DNA of 64,000 nt from Cognatundibacterium squillarum. GTDB lineage: Bacteria; Pseudomonadota; Gammaproteobacteria; Burkholderiales; Burkholderiaceae_D. Under the pieces are notes generated by a model. The model did not search any database and was not told the origin of the DNA. It saw only the letters and a list, made by a program, of their open reading frames with translations. Each line of letters starts with the position of its first letter. The first letter of the stretch is position 1. The stretch covers positions 310,001 through 374,000 of the forward strand of contig NZ_BMYU01000003.1 in assembly GCF_014652435.1 (NCBI RefSeq), given 5' to 3'. A program made the translations under genes and the position numbers. Below are positions 40,899 through 50,673 of the stretch, one piece after another.

Positions 40899-41882
40899 TC
40901 AGCGACCTGCCGGTGTCAGCAGATTTTCAGGCTGTCCGGCGGCAAACGCCAGAATATTGCTGAAAGCTGCGCGGAAATACAGCTCGTAACTGTCTTGCTC
41001 AACATAACCCAGATGCGGGGTCAGCAATACGTTTTCACGGCGCATGAGCGCATCCTGCAATGGCAAAGGTTCGGTTTCAAAGACATCCAGTGCAGCAAAA
41101 CCGGGGTGTCCTGCATCCAGAGCAGTAAGTAGTGCGCCGGGCGCAATCAGTTCTGCCCGGCTGGTATTGACCAGCAATGCATCACTTTTCATTGCTTGTA
41201 AGTCGTCGGTCGTTACGATATGCCGGGTCTGTTCATTCAGGCGCAGATGCAATGTCACCACATCGGATTCTGCAAAAAAAGTCCGCCGGTCCGGCGCGGT
41301 TTCCAGGCCATCCGCCTGTGCACGCTGACGGCCGGCTTCGCTGCCCCAGATCCAGACCGGCATACCGAAAGCCCGTGCATAGCCGGCAATCAGTTTGCCG
41401 ATTTTGCCGTAACCCCAGATGCCGAGCCGGCGTCCTTTCAGAACGCGACCGAGTCCGTTCAGTTCAGGTTTGATCGCAGAACTTTGCCATAAGCCTTGCT
41501 GCAGCAGATTGGCATAGTTCGGAATACGGCGGCTGGCCGCCATGATCAGCGCCCAGGTCAGTTCGGCTGGTGCAGTCGGATCACCGACACCTTCCGCGAT
41601 TGCAATACCCAGTTCACGTGCCGCTTCTACATCAATATTGCCGGATACCTTGCCGGTTTGTGAAATCAGTTTCAGATTCGGCAGTTTATTCAGCACAGCG
41701 CGGGTCAGGCGTGTGCGTTCCCGTATCAGGACAACGGCATCAAACGGCGCCAGCCGGATCGCCAGTTGCCCCGCGCCGCTGGCGCTGTGCTGAAACACTT
41801 TGACTTCGTGTTCTTTCAGTAAATCAAAGCAGCGTAATTGTCTGACGACATCCTGATAATCATCCAGAATCGCGATTTTCAT
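40899..41882 (-). CDS. D-2-hydroxyacid dehydrogenase family protein
   Basis: 327 residues with the family NAD-binding loop GIWGYGKIGKLIAGYARAFGM and the catalytic set Arg (NTSRAELI), Glu (DVFETEPLP) and His (LTPHLGYVE). The N-terminus is the half-typical DDYQDVVRQLRCFDLL. Related to phosphoglycerate- and glycerate-type dehydrogenases; I cannot name the substrate. It is transcribed alone, divergent from pckG. Confidence 0.9.
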   Translation of the reverse strand: MKIAILDDYQDVVRQLRCFDLLKEHEVKVFQHSASGAGQLAIRLAPFDAVVLIRERTRLTRAVLNKLPNLKLISQTGKVSGNIDVEAARELGIAIAEGVGDPTAPAELTWALIMAASRRIPNYANLLQQGLWQSSAIKPELNGLGRVLKGRRLGIWGYGKIGKLIAGYARAFGMPVWIWGSEAGRQRAQADGLETAPDRRTFFAESDVVTLHLRLNEQTRHIVTTDDLQAMKSDALLVNTSRAELIAPGALLTALDAGHPGFAALDVFETEPLPLQDALMRRENVLLTPHLGYVEQDSYELYFRAAFSNILAFAAGQPENLLTPAGR

Positions 41883-42038
41883 TGGAGTTTTCCCTCAGTT
41901 TGATGGCACATGCACCACAGATGAAAGCATTTCACTTTCAAAAAGCATAGTCGTATGCTAACGAAATTGACATAAAAAAGGTTCTCAAGCGTAGCGACGG
42001 GTGTACAATAGCCTGTTAAGTAGCTTTTGATTCTTCTG
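41883..42038. promoter_or_regulatory. Divergent promoter region, dehydrogenase and pckG
   Basis: Contains TTGACA at 41967-41972 and TACAAT at 42004-42009, but the gap is 31 bases, so these are not one sigma70 promoter. TACAAT with an unrecognised -35 is the best candidate for a pckG start. The 414-base gap 41883-42296 is otherwise covered by the leader element. Confidence 0.4.
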
Positions 42039-42153
42039 CCAGCTCCCCAGCAGGTGCTGGTTCGCCGCCCGGATTACCCGTCCGTCCGGTTTATTATCCG
42101 ACAGAACCGCCGCTAGGTTTCTGCATGCTGGAGCTGGAAAACCCCCGGTTTTC
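42039..42153 (+). ncRNA. Candidate structured leader upstream of pckG
   Basis: CCAGCTCC (42039-42046) pairs with GGAGCTGG (42130-42137); with a two-base bulge the pairing extends by AGCA/TGCT to 12 bp. The alternative is a local hairpin CCAGC-AGGT-GCTGG (42047-42060) that uses the same AGCA, so the two folds exclude each other. CCGGA/TCCGG (42069-42089) and a GAAAACC/GGTTTTC hairpin (42137-42153) complete the element. Whether it is a riboswitch or an RNA at all is inference; it matches no family I know. Confidence 0.4.
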
Positions 42154-42296
42154 ATTGTGCTCGCATCTGACCAACGACGATCCTGCCGTGCCGCTACACA
42201 GGTTTTTTATTAAACAGGACTTGCAGGCGTGAACCCTGACCGGTTCTCCGGCCCGTGCTTACGCTGAAAAGTCCGAATGGCATTGGAGGTAGTATC

Positions 42297-44153
42297 GTGA
42301 ATAACCCTATCATGGAAGGCGTGGTAGCGCTGAACGCACCCGCATACGTTAAGCACCAGAAACTGTTGAACTGGATCGCTGAAATCGCCGCTCTGACAAA
42401 ACCGGACAGCATCTACTGGTGCGACGGTTCCCAGGAAGAATACGATCGTCTGTGCGCACAGATGGTTGCTGCAGGCACCATGAAAAAACTCAGTCAGGAA
42501 AAACGTCCGAACAGCTATCTGGCCTGTTCCGATCCGACTGACGTTGCCCGTGTGGAAGACCGCACTTATATCTGCTCCGCGAAAAAAGAAGATGCAGGTC
42601 CGACCAATAACTGGATGGACCCTGCAGAAATGCGCGCTACCCTGAACCCGCTGTTCGACGGTTGTATGAAAGGCCGTACCATGTACGTGGTGCCTTTCTC
42701 TATGGGTCCGCTGGGTTCCCCGATTGCACATATCGGCGTGGAACTGTCTGACTCTCCGTATGTAGCCGTCAACATGCGCATCATGACCCGTATGGGCAAA
42801 GCGGTGTACGACGTGCTGGGCGCGGACGGTGACTTCGTTCCTTGCGTACACACTGTCGGTAAGCCACTGGCAGCCGGTGAGCAGGACGTTGCTTGGCCAT
42901 GCAATAACACCAAATACATCGTTCACTACCCTGAAACCCGCGAAATCTGGTCTTTCGGTTCCGGTTACGGTGGCAATGCGCTGCTGGGTAAAAAATGCTT
43001 CGCGCTGCGTATCGCTTCCACCATGGGCCGCGATCAGGGCTGGCTGGCAGAACACATGCTGATTCTGGGCGTGGAATCTCCGGAAGGCAAAAAACACTAT
43101 GTGGCAGCGGCATTCCCGTCTGCCTGCGGTAAAACCAACTTTGCGATGCTGATTCCGGCAATCAAAGGCTGGAAAGTCACCACCATCGGCGACGACATCG
43201 CATGGATCAAACCGGGCAAAGATGGTCGTTTGTACGCGATCAACCCTGAAGCCGGTTACTTCGGCGTGGCACCGGGCACCAATACCGCAACCAACTCCAA
43301 CTGCATGGCGTCCCTGACCGGCAACACCATCTTCACTAACGTCGGTTACACCGATGACGGCGATGTCTGGTGGGAAGGTATGACCAAAGAAGCGCCTGCG
43401 CATCTGATCGACTGGCAGGGTAAGGACTGGACACCGGAAATCGCGAAAGAAACCGGCCGTAAAGCCGCGCATCCGAATGCACGTTTCACCGTGTCTGCAA
43501 CCCAGAATCCGGTGCTGGACGCGGCATGGGATGATCCTGCAGGCGTACCGATCTCTGCCTTCATTTTCGGCGGCCGTCGTTCCACCACCGTACCGCTGGT
43601 AACAGAAGCCCGTAACTGGGTGGAAGGCGTGTACATGGCTGCAACCATGGGTTCGGAAACCACTGCTGCGGCAGCGGGTCAGCAAGGCGTGGTCCGTCGT
43701 GATCCGTTCGCGATGCTGCCGTTCATGGGTTACAACATGAGTGACTACTTCCAGCACTGGCTGAACGTCGGCAAAAAACTGGAAGAAGCAGGCGGCACAC
43801 TGCCGGCAATTTACTGCGTCAACTGGTTCCGTACAGATGAAAATGGTAAGTTCGTATGGCCAGGCTTCGGCGACAATATGCGCGTACTGAAATGGATGCT
43901 GGATCGTATCGAGGGCAAAGCAGCGGCAGGTAAAGAACACCTGTTCGGTACCAGCCCTGAATACGGCGATCTGAACTGGGAAGGTCTGAACTTCACTGAA
44001 CAGCAATTCGCACAAATCACTTCCATCGACAAAGCCGCATGGGAAGCTGAGCTGAAACTGCATGCTGAACTGTTCGACAAGCTGGCTTACAATCTGCCGG
44101 CAGAACTGGAACAGCACCGCCAGAAACTGGAAAGCGGTCTGGCATCGCTGTAA
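42297..44153 (+). CDS. pckG: Phosphoenolpyruvate carboxykinase (GTP)
   Basis: Converts oxaloacetate and GTP to PEP, CO2 and GDP, for gluconeogenesis. 618 residues starting at GTG 42297, with GGAGG eight bases upstream. Kinase-1a loop FPSACGKTN has Cys277, Lys279 and Thr280; the metal and substrate sites [14 protein letters not shown] and [10 protein letters not shown] follow. The codon use is typical of a highly expressed gene. An ATG 14 codons upstream is out of family alignment. A strong terminator follows. Confidence 0.97.
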   Translation: MNNPIMEGVVALNAPAYVKHQKLLNWIAEIAALTKPDSIYWCDGSQEEYDRLCAQMVAAGTMKKLSQEKRPNSYLACSDPTDVARVEDRTYICSAKKEDAGPTNNWMDPAEMRATLNPLFDGCMKGRTMYVVPFSMGPLGSPIAHIGVELSDSPYVAVNMRIMTRMGKAVYDVLGADGDFVPCVHTVGKPLAAGEQDVAWPCNNTKYIVHYPETREIWSFGSGYGGNALLGKKCFALRIASTMGRDQGWLAEHMLILGVESPEGKKHYVAAAFPSACGKTNFAMLIPAIKGWKVTTIGDDIAWIKPGKDGRLYAINPEAGYFGVAPGTNTATNSNCMASLTGNTIFTNVGYTDDGDVWWEGMTKEAPAHLIDWQGKDWTPEIAKETGRKAAHPNARFTVSATQNPVLDAAWDDPAGVPISAFIFGGRRSTTVPLVTEARNWVEGVYMAATMGSETTAAAAGQQGVVRRDPFAMLPFMGYNMSDYFQHWLNVGKKLEEAGGTLPAIYCVNWFRTDENGKFVWPGFGDNMRVLKWMLDRIEGKAAAGKEHLFGTSPEYGDLNWEGLNFTEQQFAQITSIDKAAWEAELKLHAELFDKLAYNLPAELEQHRQKLESGLASL

Positions 44154-44197
44154 TCCGCAACACGGTGCCTGCGATTCTGATCGCAGGCCTTGTGAAT

Positions 44198-44232
44198 AAA
44201 ACCCCTGACAGTGCGAACTGCAGGGGTTTTTT
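44198..44232 (+). terminator. Terminator of pckG
   Basis: Ten-base-pair stem AAAACCCCTG/CAGGGGTTTT with a 13-base loop and a six-T end. A smaller 8 bp hairpin GCCTGCGA/TCGCAGGC lies just before it at 44167-44188. Confidence 0.88.
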
Positions 44233-44684
44233 GCTGGATGAATGAAAACGCCGTGGAATGCCTGCGCCCTGCACAAGATATGAATGCCAGTTCAGGAATC
44301 CGCAATAGCACTGCAGCAGCCGTGTTCCTGCCGTTTTAAGTCGATCCGGACGGCGAAATTCGTCCATCGTGCGACGCCAGCGCTTATCCCCCTCCCAGTC
44401 CGTCCACGCCTGATCAGACAAGCTCAGCGTCAACACATCATGCAGATATCGTCATTTCACAAAAACGGAGAGCCGCACTTTCTGCCGACGACCGCCGGAT
44501 CGCTGTGCAGAACACCGCATTTCGGTCATTTTCAGCCGGTTTTGGCTTCCCACAGGGCTGGCGCAGGCTGGCACGCTTTGCAGCTAGCGATATACATCCC
44601 CGGTAAGCCCCGTGAATTGCGCGTGCTGTTGTCTCTGACTTAGCCAGTGCCATCCTGCCGGCGCATGTTTGTCGCCAGAAAAAC
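44233..44684. other. Gene-poor intergenic stretch containing repeat copy B
   Basis: About 450 bases with no convincing gene. Possible frames through it lack ribosome sites, and one reads through the repeat. The only structured content I see is repeat copy B at 44465-44525. Confidence 0.6.
44465..44525 (+). repeat. Dispersed intergenic repeat, copy B
   Basis: Near-identical to 33831-33890 over its first 36 bases (one mismatch), then diverging. Same orientation. Frame reading shares GEP-x-FLPTTAG with copy A, but the flanking residues differ. Confidence 0.7.
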
Positions 44685-44722
44685 AAAAAAGCACCATTTC
44701 CCGTTGGGATGATGGTGCTTTT
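44685..44722 (-). terminator. Terminator of the 105-residue membrane protein gene
   Basis: Eleven-base-pair stem AAAAGCACCAT/ATGGTGCTTTT. On the minus strand the arm is followed by TT and further T-rich sequence (TTTTTTGTTTTT). Confidence 0.85.
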
Positions 44723-44784
44723 CACTGAATATCTGCACGGCGGCAAGTGGCACGCCGTTCAGATTTTCGTGTTGCGATGCAGTA

Positions 44785-45102
44785 TCAGGTACGTGCGCCC
44801 ATTGCCTGCAGTTCAGCGGCCATGGCAGGCGAGCTCAGTTCGCTGTCATTTGCCAGACGACGCAGGGTCAGACGGGTGCGCAGCAAACGTTCTGCTGTTT
44901 CCTGTGCGCGGGTACGTGCCGGGAACAGGCTGACCCAGAAAGCGCGGGCGATACCGGACAACAGAGGACGGAAAGTGAAAAACACGCTGGTCAGCAATAC
45001 CAGGCAGGCAAACAGTTGCAGGGTAGTGGTAACGCCGCTGACAACAACATCGGAAGTGGCCCAGCTGGCTGTGGTTGGGAGTGCAATATTCAGGAAAGAC
45101 AT
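44785..45102 (-). CDS. Small membrane protein with helical tail, unknown
   Basis: 105 residues: one or two membrane helices in the range 20-62 and an Arg/Leu/Ala-rich helical tail (ETAERLLRTRLTLRRLANDSE). Not recognised. I use ATG 45102 (MSFLNIA) since the longer frame starts with unlikely residues. It has its own terminator and is divergent from the LysR gene at 45295. Confidence 0.65.
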   Translation of the reverse strand: MSFLNIALPTTASWATSDVVVSGVTTTLQLFACLVLLTSVFFTFRPLLSGIARAFWVSLFPARTRAQETAERLLRTRLTLRRLANDSELSSPAMAAELQAMGART

Positions 45103-45294
45103 GATGAAATCCGCTTGTATCGTAAGATAATGGGTGCATAATATTGCAACGCAACATAACATTCCAATTCCGATTTCTGATAAATGCTATACGGTTTGTG
45201 AATGGAATAAAAAACATCCCCGCAGGACAGTGATAAGAACGGGGAATAACGGTGCCCTCGCTGGCATCACCATTTGAGTGAGCGGAGACTACGC

Positions 45295-46275
45295 ATGAAT
45301 TTTCTTACCCTGGATCTGAATTTGCTGCGGGTGTTTGATGCGGTCATGATTGAACAGAATCTGACCCGCGCCGCAGACAAACTGGCTATGACCCAGCCGG
45401 CTGTATCGAATGCCTTAAAGCGCCTGCGCTATTCGCTGAACGATGAATTGCTGATCCGCACCGCCTATGGTGTGAAGCCGACGCCGCGTGCCGAAGCGCT
45501 GTGGCCTGTCATACGGCAGGCTTTATCCACGCTGGAATCGGCGCTGGCGCCGGGGGCCTTCGATGTCTCGCAGGCCGCAGTGACTTTCCGTATGGCGATG
45601 GCGGATGCAACGGCCGCCTTGTGGATGCCGACCCTGATGCGGGCGATTCAGACCGAAGCACCGGGCGTCAAAGTGCGCATGATGCCACTGACCACGCGCG
45701 AACCGCGTCCCATGCTGTTGCGTGGTGATATTGATATCGCGGTCGGTTTTTTCCCCGGCGTGGTCGCGCAACTGACTGGCGGGCAAGCTGCCGGTAACAG
45801 TGCAATCCGCCATGAACGCTTATACACCGGTCATTATGTCTGCGTGATGCGCAAAGACCATCCGCTGGCGCACAGCAAACTCACGGTCGATGATTACTGC
45901 AATGCGAATCACTTGCTGGTCAGTTTTTCCGGTCGTGCCCACGGTCTGATCGATGAAATTCTGGCTGCCAGCGGCCGCGAGCGCCGCATTCTGCTGACCG
46001 TGAATCAATTCTTCACCGCGGGCCGGGTGGTCGCAAATTCGGATCTGATCACGGTACTGCCGCGCCATCTGATTTCCGCGACCGGTATGACCGATGCGCT
46101 GATCTGCAAAGAACTGCCGTTTGAAACGCCGGAAGTCCACGTCGATATGCTGTGGCATGAACGCGATGGCCGCAATCCGGCGCATAAATGGCTGCGTGAT
46201 AATCTGGTCAACATGACCCATTCGAATCTGGTACCGGAACTGGAACAGGACGTTGCGCCACTGGAAGACGACTGA
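45295..46275 (+). CDS. LysR-family transcriptional regulator (NodD/NahR subgroup type)
   Basis: 326 residues. The N-terminal helix-turn-helix LDLNLLRVFDAVMIEQNLTRAADKLAMTQPAVSNALKRLR is of the NahR/NodD-like type. The effector domain contains GDIDIAVGFFPG. CGGAG lies before ATG 45295, which begins at the conserved MNFLTLDLN. A divergent membrane-protein gene lies about 190 bases away; the target is unknown. Confidence 0.9.
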   Translation: MNFLTLDLNLLRVFDAVMIEQNLTRAADKLAMTQPAVSNALKRLRYSLNDELLIRTAYGVKPTPRAEALWPVIRQALSTLESALAPGAFDVSQAAVTFRMAMADATAALWMPTLMRAIQTEAPGVKVRMMPLTTREPRPMLLRGDIDIAVGFFPGVVAQLTGGQAAGNSAIRHERLYTGHYVCVMRKDHPLAHSKLTVDDYCNANHLLVSFSGRAHGLIDEILAASGRERRILLTVNQFFTAGRVVANSDLITVLPRHLISATGMTDALICKELPFETPEVHVDMLWHERDGRNPAHKWLRDNLVNMTHSNLVPELEQDVAPLEDD

Positions 46276-46341
46276 GGCCGCGCAGAACGGGCGCTCCGAT
46301 TCCAGTTACAATCGCGGCTGGACTTAACAGGCAGACGAATT

Positions 46342-47043
46342 ATGTTTACAGGAATTGTTCAGGGCGTGGCCCGTATTGCAGAAATCCGCGATGTACCCGG
46401 TTTGCGTACTTTCCGCATCGCTTTCCCGGCGGGCTTTGCTGCCGGTCTGGAAATTGGTGCCAGCGTTGCGGTAGACGGCGTCTGCCTGACCGTCACAACC
46501 CTGCATGGCGGCGATGCGGCTTCGTTTGACGTGATGCAGCAAACCCTGAATATCACCACGCTGGGGCAGTATCAGACTGGCCAGGAAGTGAATGTGGAGC
46601 GGGCCGCGCGCGATGGTGCAGAAATCGGTGGTCATCCTTTGTCCGGCCATGTTGATTTTGCCGCCAGTGTTGCTGCGGTGCGCGAACTGGAAAACAATTA
46701 CGTGCTGCGTATTGCCGTGCCGCAACAATGGCTGCCATATTTGTTTGCGAAGGGTTATGTCGCCATCAATGGTGCCAGCCTGACAATCGCCGAAGTCAAT
46801 GTGGCGGAAAGCTGGTTTGAAGTCTGGCTGATTCCGGAAACCCTGCGCATGACGGTGTTCCGTCAGAAGCAAGCCGGTGCGGCGCTGAATATTGAAATCG
46901 AACGCAGCACGCAAGTGATTGTCGACACTGTACGCCGCCAGCTGGCCGATACACTGGCGCCATTGCTGCCGGCACTGGAACAGGTGTTGCAACAACAGGG
47001 CGGCGCAGATGCGTTGCGCATTCTGACCGGCAAACTGCGCTGA
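46342..47043 (+). CDS. ribE: Riboflavin synthase alpha subunit
   Basis: Makes riboflavin from two molecules of 6,7-dimethyl-8-ribityllumazine. 233 residues with two lumazine-binding repeats: MFTGIVQG, GASVAVDGVCLTVT, GGHPLSGHVD, then the second repeat LFAKGYVAINGASLTIAEV. The C-terminus resembles the E. coli RibC type, with a Gln-rich extension of about 20 residues. No FMN riboswitch or other rib gene lies next to it. Confidence 0.92.
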   Translation: MFTGIVQGVARIAEIRDVPGLRTFRIAFPAGFAAGLEIGASVAVDGVCLTVTTLHGGDAASFDVMQQTLNITTLGQYQTGQEVNVERAARDGAEIGGHPLSGHVDFAASVAAVRELENNYVLRIAVPQQWLPYLFAKGYVAINGASLTIAEVNVAESWFEVWLIPETLRMTVFRQKQAGAALNIEIERSTQVIVDTVRRQLADTLAPLLPALEQVLQQQGGADALRILTGKLR

Positions 47044-47224
47044 TCTTTTGTCCGGAAACTATTGGCTGGCGCTGAACACCATGACATGTCCGCCAGCCAG
47101 CATATTGCTTGATACAAATTGTCAAATCAGCAGCGAAAAACTGCACAGTCTTACTTTCCGGAACTAGAATGAAACTGCCCTGATGCCGTCGCAATGATGT
47201 GCATCCAGATCTGAGGAGTTTCCT

Positions 47225-48736
47225 ATGCAATTCCTGCAAGCTGAAGAACCGTCTCTGCCACCGTGGAAAGTGCTGGTGGTGGATGATGAGCCGGACGTGC
47301 ACACCGTGACACGGCTGACGCTCAGCCGTTTCCGGCTGGACGGCCGCAGCCTGCAGTTTCTGAATGCTTACAGTGGTGCCGAAGCCCGCAAAATCCTCGG
47401 CGAACATCAGGACATCGCGCTGATCTTTCTGGATGTGGTGATGGAAACCGAAACCGCCGGACTGGATGTGGTGCGCTGGTTACGGGGTGAAGTAGGGAAT
47501 ACTTTCACCCGCATCGTATTACGTACCGGTCAGCCGGGACAGGCGCCGGAAGAAAGTGTGATCGTTGAATACGATATCAATGATTACAAAGAAAAAACCG
47601 AACTCGACCGCAAAAAACTCTTCACTACAACTTTTGCCGCGCTGCGTGCTTACCGCGACATCATGGAAGTGGAACAGGCGCACCGTTTCCAGCTCTCTTA
47701 CCGCGAGGGTCTGGAGCGCGTGATTGATGCGTCCGCTCTTATTTTCCGGCAAAGAAACTTACACGATTTTGCGCAGGGCTTGCTGCAGCAAGTCGTTGCA
47801 CTGCTGCAGCTGGAACACAGTATGTTGTTGCGGGTACGCGGTGCAAGCGGCATTCAGGGCGCAGACCGCTATGAAATTCTGGCGCGGCTTGGCGATGAAG
47901 AACAGGCAACCGAAGCGTTCGACACTGTATTGCTGGAACAGCTGGACGCCACCTGCGTCAATAAAATATCCCATTTATACGGCGACACCTTTATCGGATA
48001 TTTTCCCAATCGCAGCGGGAAAACATCCTTACTGGTATTGCAGGGTGTGCATGATGTTTCGGAAATTGATGCGAAGCTGCTGGAAGTGTTTTCGTCCGGA
48101 GTGGCAATTGCGTTTGATAATATTTTACTGAATCAGGAAATTTCTGATACCCAGGGCGAACTGATTATGCGTCTGGGCGATGTGGTCGAATCACGTTCAC
48201 ATGAAGCGGGCAACCATGTGCGTCGTATGTCAGAAATCAGTTACATGATTGCACTGCAATCCGGCATGGATCCGGAAGAGGCGATGATTTTACGGCAGGC
48301 AGCGCCGATGCACGACATCGGAAAAATCGCAACGCCGGATGCAGTTTTGCTGAAACCGGGAAAGCTGGATGTGGAGGAATGGGAAATCATGAAACAGCAT
48401 CCGGAAGTCGGTATGTCGATACTGGCCGGATCGCAGCGCCCGATATTAAAAGCATCCGCCATTATCGCGCACCAGCATCACGAACGTTATGACGGACATG
48501 GTTATCCGCAAGGTCTGGCCGGCGAAGATATTCATCCGTTTGCGCGTATCGTCGCTGTTGCTGATGTATTCGATGCCCTGATACAAAAGCGTGTCTACAA
48601 ACCGGCATGGCCTGTCGATCAGGTACTGCAGCATCTGGAATCCGCTGCCGGATCGCACCTTGATCCTTACTATGTGAATATTCTGATTAAGAATGTGGAT
48701 AAAGCGCTGGAAATCAACAGTCGCTATCCGGACTGA
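47225..48736 (+). CDS. Receiver-DUF3369-HD-GYP response regulator
   Basis: 503 residues. A receiver domain (about 15-135) has LVVDDEPDVH and phosphoacceptor Asp70 in FLDVVM. A DUF3369 sensory region occupies about 150-310. The C-terminal HD-GYP phosphodiesterase (about 320-500) has His363-Asp364 in MHDIGK and HQHHERYDGHGYP, with the extra VADVFDAL helix. It should hydrolyse c-di-GMP; metal ligands appear complete. GAGGAG precedes the ATG. The sensor kinase at 48748-50667 converges on it with a 12-base gap, and the two are probably partners. Confidence 0.92.
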   Translation: MQFLQAEEPSLPPWKVLVVDDEPDVHTVTRLTLSRFRLDGRSLQFLNAYSGAEARKILGEHQDIALIFLDVVMETETAGLDVVRWLRGEVGNTFTRIVLRTGQPGQAPEESVIVEYDINDYKEKTELDRKKLFTTTFAALRAYRDIMEVEQAHRFQLSYREGLERVIDASALIFRQRNLHDFAQGLLQQVVALLQLEHSMLLRVRGASGIQGADRYEILARLGDEEQATEAFDTVLLEQLDATCVNKISHLYGDTFIGYFPNRSGKTSLLVLQGVHDVSEIDAKLLEVFSSGVAIAFDNILLNQEISDTQGELIMRLGDVVESRSHEAGNHVRRMSEISYMIALQSGMDPEEAMILRQAAPMHDIGKIATPDAVLLKPGKLDVEEWEIMKQHPEVGMSILAGSQRPILKASAIIAHQHHERYDGHGYPQGLAGEDIHPFARIVAVADVFDALIQKRVYKPAWPVDQVLQHLESAAGSHLDPYYVNILIKNVDKALEINSRYPD

Positions 48737-48747
48737 GCACTATGGAA

Positions 48748-50667
48748 TCAGGCTTGCGTGCCGGTAACCGACTTGTGAATTTTCGGAAAGCGGATTTCGT
48801 AGCGTAAACCCTGATCAGGTGCACTGTGCGCACGAATCTGGCCACCCAGTAAGCCAGTCACGAGGTTATACACAATATGTGCGCCGAGGCCGCTACCACC
48901 CTGCCCGCGTCGCGTTGTGAAAAACGGTTCAAACAAATGCTGTAAATTTTCAGCGGACATCCCGCTGCCATTATCTTCGTACTCAAGAAACACCGTTTCC
49001 TGATCATGTCTGACCAGCACGCTGATACGCGCATCACTGGTACTTTCCAGACCATGTGTCAGCGAATTCATGACCAGATTGGTCAGTATCTGCGACAGCG
49101 CACCAGGATACGTATGTAATTGCAGATTTTCCGGACAATCCAGCATCACTTTTACCTGACGCAGCCGGAGTTTGGGCTGCAATGCCAGCAGGGTTTCATC
49201 CAGATAACGCTTCAGATCAAAGTGGCGTGCCGCATCATGCGACTGATCCACCGCAACTTGTTTAAAACTGCGCACCAGCGCTGCACCGCGCTGGCTGTTG
49301 GTAGTCAGAATACGCAGCGACTCATCGCAGATTTCGAAAAACTCTTCCAGCATTTTCTGCGTCAGGGTTCCCTGTTGCAGGGCCTGACGTGTCAGCTGCA
49401 CTTCCTCTGCCAGATGACTGGTCGCCGTCACAACAATCCCCAGCGGCGTATTGATTTCATGCGCGACGCCGGCCACAAGACGGCCCAGCGACGCCAGCTT
49501 TTCCTGATGTATCAATTCAGATTGCGCAGTGGTCAGCGCCTGCAGGGTTTCTGTTAATTCGCGGTTGGATTTTCCCAGCGCTTCACTGGCTTGCAAACGC
49601 GCCAGTGCCGCTGCCACATGGCTTGCAACAAAGCTCAGTAATTCCAGATCAGCATCGGTGTAGCTGAGATCCGGATGATAGCTCTGGATGATAATCACGC
49701 CGAATAAATGCTCGTCGGCGAGCAAAGGCGCGCCCATCCAGCTGTAGGCAGACAAATTGCCGAGAATTTCAATTTCACCGCTGGCAGACATCCGTTCCAG
49801 CCGTTCGCGGCTGAATAATTGTGCCTGACGGGACTGCACCACATATGAAGTCAGACCGCGTCCCAGCGGAAAACGGATGCCGGTCTGGTCACCATCAATT
49901 TCATCGACAAAATACGCGATGCGGAACTCAGATGTGGCAGGTTCAAATAAAGCCACCATGAAATTCGGTACCGGAATCAGTTGCCCGATAATCTGATGCA
50001 GCCGCGCAAATTTGCGGTCACCGACGGAAGTGACGATAGATAATTCCGCGATCTGATACAGCACGCGCTGCAGGGTTTCTGCGCGTTGTTTTTCTTCGAT
50101 TTGCTGATGCAGGGCCGCTGTGCGCTCGCGCACCAGATGTTCCAGCTGATCCACACTGCGCAGACTTTGCAGCGTGGCGGAAACATGCGCAGCGATCAGG
50201 CCGAATAAAGCCTGATCTTCTTCTGTGTATAACTGATCAGCACGGTAACTCTGTATCACCATTGCACCGAATGCATTGCGGAACTGATCGAGTAAAGGAT
50301 AACCAACCCAGTGTTCAGAACGGGTGCCGTAACCCCAGGCTTTGTGTGAATCCTGTTCCGCTGTCATGACCAGCGGTTTGCGGTTCAGAATCACGGAAGC
50401 GGTCGGTGATTCTTCTGCTGACTGCAGTGTGAACCGCTTTTCCGGATCGAGTGGCGCATCGACTTCATCGACTTCATACACGAAGCGGATGGTGTTATCT
50501 GTTGCATCGTACAGCGCCACATAAAAATTGGCCGCATACATGATGCGGCCAATGATCTGATGTACCTCGCGCAGAAAACCGGAAATGTCGTTGCCACTGG
50601 CAGAGATTCTGCTGATTGCCAGTATTGCGTCCTGAACAGCTTCCAGTCTTTCCAGGCGGGCTTGCAT
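48748..50667 (-). CDS. Double-GAF sensor histidine kinase
   Basis: 639-residue kinase without membrane helices. Two GAF-type domains (about 20-170 and 205-360) share the repeats NFYVALYDA/NFMVALFEP and VIQSYRADQLYTEEDQAL/IIQSYHPDLSYTDADLEL, so they are internal duplicates. The phosphoacceptor His403 is in VAHEINTP. The ATP-binding domain shows N (LTNLVMNSL), G1 (EDNGSGM), F (EPFFTT) and G2 (GGSGLG) boxes. GAF ligands are unknown. It likely signals to the convergent HD-GYP response regulator. Confidence 0.92.
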   Translation of the reverse strand: MQARLERLEAVQDAILAISRISASGNDISGFLREVHQIIGRIMYAANFYVALYDATDNTIRFVYEVDEVDAPLDPEKRFTLQSAEESPTASVILNRKPLVMTAEQDSHKAWGYGTRSEHWVGYPLLDQFRNAFGAMVIQSYRADQLYTEEDQALFGLIAAHVSATLQSLRSVDQLEHLVRERTAALHQQIEEKQRAETLQRVLYQIAELSIVTSVGDRKFARLHQIIGQLIPVPNFMVALFEPATSEFRIAYFVDEIDGDQTGIRFPLGRGLTSYVVQSRQAQLFSRERLERMSASGEIEILGNLSAYSWMGAPLLADEHLFGVIIIQSYHPDLSYTDADLELLSFVASHVAAALARLQASEALGKSNRELTETLQALTTAQSELIHQEKLASLGRLVAGVAHEINTPLGIVVTATSHLAEEVQLTRQALQQGTLTQKMLEEFFEICDESLRILTTNSQRGAALVRSFKQVAVDQSHDAARHFDLKRYLDETLLALQPKLRLRQVKVMLDCPENLQLHTYPGALSQILTNLVMNSLTHGLESTSDARISVLVRHDQETVFLEYEDNGSGMSAENLQHLFEPFFTTRRGQGGSGLGAHIVYNLVTGLLGGQIRAHSAPDQGLRYEIRFPKIHKSVTGTQA

Positions 50668-50673
50668 GATCGT

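Noticed and set aside
41967-42009. TTGACA and TACAAT taken as one promoter for pckG
   Set aside because: The spacer is 31 bases, far outside the usual 16-18.
42210-44276. 688-residue minus-strand open frame opposite pckG
   Set aside because: Antisense of pckG; Cys, His and Phe rich with no recognisable domain.
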